From positions 1,612,001 through 1,676,000 of the forward strand of contig JAQGDG010000036.1 of the NCBI GenBank assembly GCA_029844215.1: a DNA stretch of 64,000 bases, in the 5' to 3' direction. Numbering within the stretch: the stretch's first letter is position 1; each line of letters opens with the position of its first letter. A program made the translations under genes and the position numbers. Under the pieces are notes generated by a model that saw nothing but the letters and a program-made list of their open reading frames with translations, did no database searches and was not told where the DNA came from. Positions 56,371 through 64,000 of this stretch are shown here, piece by piece. This DNA comes from Przewalskia tangutica (taxonomy: Eukaryota > Streptophyta > Magnoliopsida > Solanales > Solanaceae).

Positions 56371-58173
56371 GGGGCAGCTTAACCCCCAGTATATCATGTC
56401 AAAAGGTGAGTGATATAATACTAACATAACGGCTTATCGTTAAACAACATAAGCACAATAAGAATAACCTCTTTACACAAACGTTACAAGATACTAACAC
56501 ACGTAGCATCATAACATGTTTACTTATCAAACCAACAAGAAAGTATTACAAGGCTATCACAAACCAACATAGTCAATTTATTCACACAATGTACTTTCTA
56601 TTTTCTGTCAACAAGTTCGGGTTTTTATCCCCAAGGTACTTCATACATTAACTCTTTAAAAAGATTCGTTTCTTTCACAAAAGTCACACGATACCCGTAG
56701 TATCAAAAATAGAGTGACTATTTTTTAAGTAAACCAAAACAGTTTCCCTACCTTCTTTTTGAACCAACTTAAGACAAAAGCATGCCTTCCTTTTTAAAAT
56801 CAAGTAACAACATTCTTTTCCAAAAGTCCAAGTTGCCTAATTAAAATGTACTCAAGTCTTTTATTTCCGAAAGATTTCATAGTTCATAGTTTTAATCAAA
56901 TAACGTAATCTCTTTTTAAAACAATTGAGTAACATATGCCTTATGTGTGAGTAGTTATTCTTGTTTATAACAATCTTATTAAAGCAGCCATGATATAGGA
57001 AATGTAATACAATTTTGTCTTATCTTAGCTTCTATGCAGATGGAGGTTTCTACTGGTTTTAATAATACTTAATTAGTCAATACATTTTCCTTTATTAGCG
57101 CTGCAGTGGTTTGTTCGATACTTATTCTCATTTCCGAAATCAATATAAGGCTTTCATAAATAATTAAGTAAACCGTTCCTTTTATCTCTCTTAAGTCGTT
57201 ATACCTAACTTCCCATAAAGCTAGTATAACTCTTAAGCTTTTAAAACCAAGTATTACTCTTCTTTCAAAACGATTCTTAATGCTTTTGAAATACTTCAAG
57301 ATTCTTATTATTTAAAACTCAAGTCAAAAGACATCGAAGTAAAACCACGTTCAGTTAACACACGTACGTCTACCGTACTATATATATTCTTTTAAAATAT
57401 CATGCTCAAGAGGATAGGAAGAATCACATACCTCATACGAAATCCACCGCCAAGTCGAATATGTCGCGCGCAGAGTATCAACCTATAATAGTCAAATACG
57501 TCTATCAACGTCTAGACTACTCTGTAGAATATTCTAAGCAGAAGGTTCTTATTTCTACGGAAATTTGGGCAGCACTTCCCTACCCGACAAACTACTCAAG
57601 TCTACTGTAAATACAATCCTATGTAAGTACAGCTCAATTCTCTTCTTATATACCATCCTTCTATATCTTATACTCAATTCTAAGCTACTATATGTAATTT
57701 CCAATTACAATAGAAGGATAAGATATTTACCTCGATAAGCCCAAAATTATCCAAGTTTAAATGTCGATCCTGAGCAAGGTTTAGCTCCTATTCTGTACGC
57801 TCCAATTCGCTCCAAGAAACCCTTAGAAGTTCTAAACAACTTCTACCTAATACTTCAACCAACCATGAAGATTTTTCCTAGGGTTTCGTTTAGTGACTAA
57901 GGGAATATAGTAGTATTTCCGGGCTCTTAGCATTGAAATAACTTTGGAATACTACAAGGTATTGGGCTAAGGTATTTTTGGAATATAACAATACTTGGGG
58001 AAGTATTTCTCTACCAAGGGGTATTTCACGAGAGACTTCTAGGTAGGGGTTTCAGTAGGCCTCACAAAGGGGGAGGGGTGGTTTGGACGAGAGCTTCAAG
58101 AGGGAGGGGGAAGGATTTTAAGACTTAGAATTATTTAAGGGATGAAGAAATCCTTCAACTAAGGGGGGGGGGG

Positions 58174-58376
58174 TATTTATAGGGCCTTCAATGGTCAAGA
58201 TTCAAGCAAGTGTGTGGATGACATTTGGACAAGTGTTGTGTGGGTCCCACCTTATCTATCTACCCACAAAATATCTATCCAACATTGACCAAATATTTAA
58301 GGCATTTAACACAAAAAAAACGTGCCAAGGAACTCCCTCCAAACCGTCCACTTTGAGGGTGACACATGTCACCCTC
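58174..58376 (-). promoter_or_regulatory. R2 5' LTR core promoter: dyad and TATA box
   Basis: GAGGGTGACA-CA-TGTCACCCTC is at 58355-58376 and minus-strand TATAAATA at 58174-58181. It would drive R2 towards lower coordinates. Confidence 0.75.
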
Positions 58377-58588
58377 CCATTGGTCCCAAATATTTTATCT
58401 CTCGGAAAAATCCGCAAAAATTAAATTATTGAACACGCAAAATTCCTTTACAAGGTTCGGAAAATTTTCCGTCGGAAAAACAATCTTTTTCGTTAGTTGT
58501 GCACAATTTCGTCCCTTTTGCCTAATTAAGGCTTACACAATTGTACGTACGTCCCCACATACATACTCTGGAAAATACGGGGTATAAC

Positions 58589-59285
58589 TGGGAGGATCAT
58601 TTGCCTCTTGTGGAGTTTGCTTATAACAACAGCTACCATTCCAGTATACAGATGGCGCCATACGAGGCTTTATATGGGCGGAAATGTAGATCGCCGATTG
58701 GTTGGTTCGACGTGGGCGAGTGCGATTAGTTGGCGCACTTGGTTCGAGGTGTGGATAAGTGAAGCTTATCCAGAGAGCGTTAGCGCTCGCAGTCGCAGAA
58801 GTCATATGCGGATAATCGCGTCGGCATTTGGAGTTTCAGTGCAGCGATTGGGTCTTCTTGAAGGTGTCACCATGGCGGTGTGATGAGATTCGGTAAGAAG
58901 AAACTCACCCAAGGTACATTGGGCCCTACCAAATCGGCCGTCGAGTAGGCAAGGTTGCCTATGAGTTGGATATGCCATCGAGTTAGAGCGACATCCGTCT
59001 TCCATGTTTCTATGTTGCGGAAGTGTATCGAGATCCAGCGAGTTTTCCTGCTAGTGAGGTCCAGTGTGAGAGGGGTTATCGTATGAGAGAGTCCCATAGC
59101 GATACTCGACCTCCGTGTCAAGCGATCGCGGACTAAGGATGTGGCTTCACAAAGTCTTGTGGAGGAATGATAACCGGGAGGAGATGACTTGGGAAGCGGA
59201 GGAGGACATGTTGAGGAAGTATCCTCACTTATTCCCTACACCTTCAGGTAATTCGTTTCCCCCTTACTTGTCAAGTTTTAATTGA
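58589..59285 (+). pseudogene. pol: R1 integrase C-terminal part with chromodomain-like tail
   Basis: It resumes after R2 with WEDHLPLVEFAYNNSYHSSI (58589) and QMAPYEALYGRKCRSPIGWF, open to 58729. It continues through shifted blocks (LEGVTMAV at 58857; a PYQI-like block at 58926; VFHVSM-like at 59000) to VLWR then NDNREEMTWEAEEDMLRKYP and HLFPTPSGNS near 59240. The tail is nearly the same as in R3, showing that R1 and R3 are close relatives despite different LTR types. Confidence 0.87.
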
Positions 59286-59415
59286 AGTATTTCCTTTGCT
59301 TAAATGCTATTATGTGGCCATGTGTGGCATTATTGGTATGTCGGGGTTGTGAAAGGAAACTATGTCGCTAATTATAAGTTTGACTCCGAAAGAACATTCG
59401 GGGATGAATGTTTCT

Positions 59416-59428
59416 AAGGGGGGAAGAA
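59416..59428 (+). other. R1 polypurine tract
   Basis: AAGGGGGGAAGAA directly before TGTTACACC. Confidence 0.87.
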
Positions 59429-59558
59429 TGTTACACCCCGTATTTACAGGACATGTTTTAAGAACGTACGTAAGAACTCACAAGTATTAAGATTTGAGAC
59501 TTGTAAAAATTTATCGGAATTATGAAATTGTCGGAAAACGTAATATTGTGACGAATGG

Positions 59559-59779
59559 GAGGGCGACACGTGTCACCCCCCCCCCCCCCTTATGGAGCCT
59601 TGGACGAAGATGGGCAAAGACTTAAGGGTCATTTGACCTTTTTAGGATGACTAAGTCTTGCAAGTAGTGAGCTTGAGAAAATTGACTTGGTCAATGGGTC
59701 CACAAGGCTTGATATTTAATAAGAGCTCATCCAAGCCACCCATTTGTTCACATCTTGACCCTCCATTGTGCTATATAAT
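59559..59779 (+). promoter_or_regulatory. R1 3' LTR promoter copy: dyad and TATA box
   Basis: GAGGGCGACA-CG-TGTCACCCCC (centre CACGTG) is at 59559-59580, running into a long C tract. TATATAAT is at 59772-59779. Confidence 0.7.
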
Positions 59780-61489
59780 ACTACTAGTAGCAAGACATAG
59801 TCCAACACTTAGAAAAAATTTCAAGAAATTGAAGAACTCACTCTAGTTGCTCTCGGGTTCACTTGCATTTGAAAAGGAAAATTTTTTGTTTCTTGTTCAT
59901 TAAGCTCCACACTTTAAACCAAGGTTCATGAGTGTATTATAAGTGTATCTCAATAGAAAAATCTCGGGAAAAGATAGTTTTTGTATTAGTCGCAAGGTGA
60001 AAACCTAGTTGCTTTCTAGGTTTTGTTTGGAGGTTTGAAGGAAATTTGTTGGTGTTGTTCTAAGGGTCTCAAGTAGCGGATTAAAGTGTCTTGAAGAGAC
60101 TCTAAGTTGCTAAGGAGCGACTTCGGATTTGGAGTTGGATTAAGATTCGTTGAGGTAATAATTTTGTCTCTTAAAGTGTTACAAGATTATATATTGTTGT
60201 TAGCCTTACATAATTGCTAGCATGATGTATATGTGTTGAAGTTTCATAAGTGTTATGGATTGTTGTAGCCTAAAATCCGAAATGTCATTTAAGCCATGTG
60301 AAGTTGGATTACAATTTGGTCGTTTATTAGAATCGTCGCATGTTACTTACTTGAAGATTATAGTAGTTATAATCGATTGCGACTTTATATCATGTTATGC
60401 TAACAACTTGGATTGAAATGGAAATTGGATAAGAATTGGTGTTATTGTACTCAATGTGGCCGAAATTGGACTAGTAGTTTGTATTAGTTTGATATCTATT
60501 GTGGGGCGGAATTTTACACGTCTAGTAGGCGTGTAATCCCCTATTGTTAATTGCATTGATTGGGCCTTAAATGTGGCGTGTTTGGTTATTGAATTCGGCC
60601 TTGAAAAAGGTGGAAAAGTAAGTAGAAACAAACGAGGTGTTGTCCGATTTTCCGTAGAATTTAGAGACTTTACACTTATAATATTCTACGTTTGAAGTAA
60701 GGCGTTAATAGACGTATTGTGGATATTATAGGTTGACATACTACGGGCGAGATATTGTACTTGGCAAGTGGTTTGACCCAAAGAGGTATGTAGAACTTTC
60801 CTATCTTTTGAGCATGACTATTTGCACGTATATAGTACGGTAGACGTACGAGACCTTGATATCCTTTACTAGTTTTATGAATAGCCAAGTCGGGTGAGTT
60901 AGGAGATTAACTCACTTCTTTGAAAGTATTAAGTATATCTTAAGTTTTATTAAAGTTAAGGGACTTTAAGAGTTTTAAAGTATGTAATACTTGTTTCGTT
61001 TTAAACGTATAAGTCCCTTGGATAGGAATTTGTATTTGGCTAAGGTATAAAGTGAATATAACGACTTTATGGGAAGTTGGTTATATTAGCTTTATGGAAA
61101 GATAAATGACTTGATTTAATGAAAGGCAATTTGATTTTAAGGCATCAATTGCCTATGGTTTTATAAGAAAAGGAGTCACTTGATTTAGAAACCTAACTTT
61201 ATTTCTAAAAGGTATTGTGACTTGTCCTGAAAAGTAATTTTGACTTGATACTATGGTTAATAGTATCTTGGAAGTTTTATACTAAAAAGAGTCATTTGTT
61301 TTAAAGAGTAGAAGTATGTAGTACTTGGGTTAAATTCCCGGATTTTCATAAAAGATATGTTAGTGCCTTAAGTAAACTAAAATGAGAGTGTATATGAATA
61401 AGACTAATAAGAAGTTAGGGGGATTTCTTAACTTGCTTACTTATGGTATGATAAGCCGGTAGTGCTTATGTTATGTATGATGGCCGGTT

Positions 61490-61650
61490 GAGATAGGGTA
61501 AGAGTATATCTGAGGGGTAAAGCCCCAAGATCGTTATACCACCTTCTCCAGGGTAAGAGTATGAACGGCGGCAAGCCCCAAGATCGTCATACCACCCGCC
61601 GGTAAGAGTATAAATGAGGGTAAATCCCAAGATCGTTATACCACCGCTTT
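61490..61650 (+). repeat. Type-B LTR tandem repeat, three units of about 50-60 bp
   Basis: Units contain AAGCCCCAAGATCGTTATAC then CACC...GGTAAGAGTAT. The inverted copy is 25430-25665. Confidence 0.8.
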
Positions 61651-61664
61651 AGTGGATTTGCTAC

Positions 61665-61800
61665 CCACGATCACGAGGAATACCTCATGCGAGTCCTTAT
61701 GGACTTATGCGGGTGAAATAGTCCCATGCGGGCGGGTACAGCCTATGCGAGGAATACCTCATGCGGGTCCACACGACCTATGCGGGTGAAATAGTCCCAG
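61665..61800 (+). repeat. Type-B LTR second tandem repeat, two units of about 75 bp
   Basis: GAGGAATACCTCATGCG followed by CTTATGCGGGTGAAATAGTC occurs twice. The first half is the same short motif that forms the repeat module in L1, L2, R2 and R3. Confidence 0.75.
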
Positions 61801-62181
61801 GAGTAGGATTGCTTAATGATACTGTGGGCGGATGGTCCTGCTTTGATCGTGAGCTTCCTATTTTTATGTTGTACGTATACTATTAGTTACTCTCATTGTT
61901 AGTAAGGCACTGTGTACTGTAATTTTGTTATCATACATGTCTCCGGCTTTGTTTTAAACTTATGATATAATCACAGTATTTTCCAGTTTTGCATACTTAG
62001 TACATATTGTGTACTGACCCCCTTCCTCGGGGGCTGCGTTCATGCCGCAGGTAGGGGTAAGCAGGTGGTGGATCCTCATTCTTAGGATCACTTATCAGAC
62101 GTCAGAAGCTCCATTTCTCCGGAGGCTTGTCTTTTTGGTACAGTCTTTCCCTGATGTTGTAGATTTATGTACATTCAGGGG

Positions 62182-62204
62182 TATGGCGGGGCCCTGTCCC
62201 GCCA
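62182..62204 (+). promoter_or_regulatory. GC-rich hairpin in R1 3' LTR
   Basis: TATGGCGGGGC / GTCCCGCCA, the same stem as 53559-53583, although the surrounding LTR is of another type. Confidence 0.62.
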
Positions 62205-62435
62205 CTGTTGTTATTCTTAGAGGTCTGTAGTCACACGTTGTGGTTTGGGGCTGTAAGAACCGAGTTGTACAGTTTTGTTTTTTTGATTATGCATATTTTA
62301 TGGAAGGCGGCCTTATCGGCTAGCCTATGATGTTATTGTTTAAATGTTGTATGTTCCGCTGCTATTCTCTGATGTATACCTGAACGGGGTGCACAGGTAG
62401 GGCACCAGTCGCGGTCCCGGGGTCGGGTCGTGACA

Positions 62436-63540
62436 AGACTTCCACCATAACCATATTCCTCCATTTGGATGCTCGGTAAGATTAGTACTTAGAAGGTCAC
62501 CCCCTACACAAATTAAGCGAGGTATTATGAGCTTCTTATATCTTTTAACCTTTGGTTCCACTAGACCAAATAGCCTCATCTTAGTATTATGCGTGAACTA
62601 ATGCGTTGAAACTGTGCACAAATACATACCTCGATTACCAATCCTTCAAATAACTTCTTAACTGAAAATATGAACTCCAAAGGTTACAATATTTAAAGTG
62701 ATTGACACAACTATACACTAATAGGATGCTCATCATTCCCAAGTTCTAAGTCATTTGCGAAAGAAACTCAATTAATCCATATGTCCAATACTTCCCAGCA
62801 TTCGGTCCAAAATAAGAAAATGCTTTCATTCTTATATTAATCTTATTATTCCGGAAGTAATAACCTCTTCTTATTCTTACCTGAGAACAATGTTCTTTTG
62901 CATTTTCCTACCTTCACATAGTCCAGCAACATGGTATATCATAAAATCGTCACAGATTCTAACAATTAGAGCTCAACATTTAATTAAAGGTATGAAGGAG
63001 AAAATAGTAGGTAAGCTTCATTTTCTATCTTTGGAAGGAAAAATTCAATCTCCATAACTATAGAGCAGATAACATAGCATAACAGAATACCAATTCATAA
63101 GATAGAGACTACTGCAATTCATTTCACAAGTCGACACCTCATTCATGGTCTGGAAGGGATCTCTTCACTACTCGTAATTGTAAGCAAATCCACTTATTTT
63201 AACACTTATTCACTTATTTCTTACTTGTCGTACTTTTCATAATTTCAACATATTCTAGTATACATACGTAACCTCGGACATTGCTCCTGGTCCCAATCCT
63301 TGACGATACCATCCCTTATTCAGTATATAGAAGATTCTGAAGAGTTTCCTTACCTGACGTGGACCTAGTACCTCCAAACCTGGTCATCATACTTCTACTC
63401 AAACTCTTTCACTTCCCTTATGGCTTGACGCACCAAGTCAAGTCCGATTTACTCTGATTTTCCCCTTCCGAGCCACTGTCGCTGTCTTTTGGAACATAAC
63501 TGCAACCACAATAATTATTAGGAAGAGGGGGGGTTATCCT
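62436..63540. other. Unrecognised sequence between R1 and element Z
   Basis: This AT-rich stretch has no similarity that I can see to other parts of the window and no long open frame. On the minus strand a short frame near 63490-63415 encodes an acidic segment DSDSGSEGENQSKSD, followed by a splice-donor-like CAG/GTAAGG near 63353. Another CAG/GTAAGA is near 62883. It may be the internal region of Z read leftwards, or older sequence in which R1 inserted. I cannot decide from the sequence. Confidence 0.4.
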
Positions 63541-63690
63541 AATGACATAGCTCTATTGCACGATCTACGAGATGAAAGAGTAGAAACCAATCCTAAATGT
63601 CCGACAGCCTCCTGCGTATAAGTATGGTGCACAACATACCCATACACAAGACTCTACTAGACACGGTCTGTAGACATTCCGAGGACTAAC
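63541..63690 (-). other. Element Z leader after the primer site
   Basis: Read on the minus strand it carries TTGTGCACCATAC, then AGGAGGCTGTCGGACATTTA and GGATTGGTTTCTACTCTTTC, a diverged form of the leader that follows the primer site in L1, L2, R3 and R4. Confidence 0.7.
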
Positions 63691-63703
63691 TGCTTTGATA
63701 CCA
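63691..63703 (-). other. Element Z primer-binding site
   Basis: The minus strand reads TGGTATCAAAGCA, a variant initiator-Met-tRNA type site. The spacing to the LTR end is four bases, as in the others. Confidence 0.82.
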
Positions 63704-63707
63704 CTTT

Positions 63708-64000
63708 TGTCACGACCCGACCCGACGGGCCGCGACTAACGTCCTAATTGGACGTCATTACTGACCTGTCACTCTTAATCCATTTAATACAGATATCTAC
63801 AGAAATTTCGGCGACAACGCCGCTTACAATATATCCTAAAGCGGCTGGCAAATGGCAAGGTCGCCAAAATAACAACAAAACAATCATAATAATAGGCTAG
63901 CCGACTAGGCTGCCACCAACCAACATCACTTGCACAAAGGTATAATTCAAAATACGCAAGCCGACAAGGCTGCCACTAGATAACAACATCAAAACCCAAA
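63708..64000 (-). mobile_element. Z: end of a further LTR element's 5' LTR, runs off the window
   Basis: The LTR end reads GGGTCGTGACA on the minus strand. The body differs from all other LTRs here and contains about three tandem units of roughly 60 bp with GCCGACTAGGCTGCCAC / GCCGACAAGGCTGCCAC (63838-63990). Confidence 0.75.

Larger units (their letters stand above)
30480..58588 (-). mobile_element. R2: non-autonomous Ty3/Gypsy LTR retrotransposon inserted in R1 integrase
   Basis: On the minus strand the 5' LTR is 58588-55287, the internal region 55286-53815 plus 35001-33685 (about 2.8 kb without R3), and the 3' LTR 33684-30480. R3 plus R4 split it at 35001/53815. It encodes a gag-like protein with a perfect zinc knuckle and a rotted integrase end, with no protease, RT or RNase H. 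The target duplication in R1 is (T)TGGG. Confidence 0.92.
55287..58588 (-). repeat. R2 5' LTR
   Basis: It is 3.30 kb and pairs with 30480-33684. Its GC-rich part keeps full CTG/CAG triplets (for example CTCACTGCCGGCAGTCC at 55922) that are shortened in the other copy. The TATA is at 58181-58174 and the dyad at 58376-58355 (minus). The last A of the terminus is missing at the junction with R1. A run of ten or more G lies near 58164. Confidence 0.94.
27843..62435 (+). mobile_element. R1: broken autonomous-type Ty3/Gypsy (chromovirus) element, outermost of the right nest
   Basis: Its own sequence is 27843-30479 plus 58589-59428 (gag fragment, protease, RT, RNase H, integrase) and a complete 3' LTR at 59429-62435. 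R2 entered its integrase between the CVxDF-like block and WEDHLPL; the flank is TTGGG on the left and TGGG on the right, a 4-5 bp duplication. The 5' LTR and the front of gag are gone: the left edge is a junction with an inverted type-B LTR fragment. Confidence 0.88.
59429..62435 (+). repeat. R1 3' LTR (type B)
   Basis: It is 3.01 kb, TGTTACACCCCG to GGGTCGTGACA. The dyad is at 59559-59580 and a TATATAAT box at 59772-59779. The donor-like GAG/GTAATA is at 60154 and the acceptor-like TTTTGAG at 60812. Tandem repeats are at 61490-61650 and 61665-61800 and the GC hairpin at 62182-62204. A partial inverted copy is at 25202-27842. No gene is seen. Confidence 0.93.

Noticed and set aside
1..64000. 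Centromeric satellite or host genes
   Set aside because: No long uniform satellite array and no host protein domain or intron-exon structure could be recognised. Repeats seen are inside LTRs.

Overview
The window is plant nuclear DNA from a repeat-dense, gene-poor region, almost certainly a eudicot heterochromatic block. I find no host gene, tRNA, rRNA or CRISPR array. Almost every base belongs to LTR retrotransposons of the Ty3/Gypsy superfamily, chromovirus branch, closest in what I can read to the Tekay/Del type. The evidence is retropepsin DPGST, RT FIDD, RNase H YCDAS, an integrase zinc finger with a MDF first catalytic site, the LPLVEFAYNNSYHS and EALYGRKCRSPIGW blocks, and a VKVLWRN...W-AEEDM chromodomain-like tail. 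Most elements start with a TGTTATACC or TGTTACACC LTR end, finish with GTCGTGACA, have an initiator-Met-tRNA type primer-binding site and a purine tract AAGGAGGGGAGAA just before the 3' LTR.

Left block (1-25201): a three-deep nest. L1 (+, 5' LTR cut by the window edge) was entered in its gag by L2 (+, 1591-19817). The 5' LTR of L2 was entered by L3 (-, 4333-13281). All three have very long LTRs (about 3.2-3.4 kb) around a short internal region of only about 2.56-2.58 kb.

Middle joint (25202-27842): a minus-strand fragment of a different LTR (type B), abruptly fused to the middle of a plus-strand gag.

Right block (27843-62435): a four-deep nest. R1 (+, gag fragment, protease, RT, RNase H and integrase, with a type-B 3' LTR at 59429-62435) was entered in its integrase by R2 (-, 30480-58588). 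R2 was entered by R3 (+, 35002-53809, flanked by the exact 5-bp duplication CTTAT). R3 was entered in RNase H by R4 (+, 40478-49183, flanked by the exact duplication CTCTT). From 62436 comes about 1.25 kb of unrecognised sequence, then the start of another minus-strand LTR element (Z) that runs off the window.

How the pieces relate: R1 and R3 carry (broken) pol and represent autonomous lineages. L1, L2, L3, R2 and R4 share one non-autonomous architecture: long LTR, conserved leader, short gag-like region, a conserved non-coding stretch with a palindrome, a rotted remnant of the C-terminal half of integrase, then the LTR. They lack protease, RT, RNase H and the integrase core. This fits the TR-GAG / large-retrotransposon-derivative class, which would depend on proteins of relatives such as R1 and R3.

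A caution for all frameshift calls: copies differ mainly by small deletions at CAG/CTG trinucleotides (the middle base lost, giving CG) and in G/C runs, even within LTR pairs that are otherwise nearly identical. Primer-binding sites that should read TGGTATCAGAGC read TGGTATCGAGCG. This looks like a consensus-calling artefact at methylated CHG sites, so many 'broken' reading frames may be intact in the real genome.
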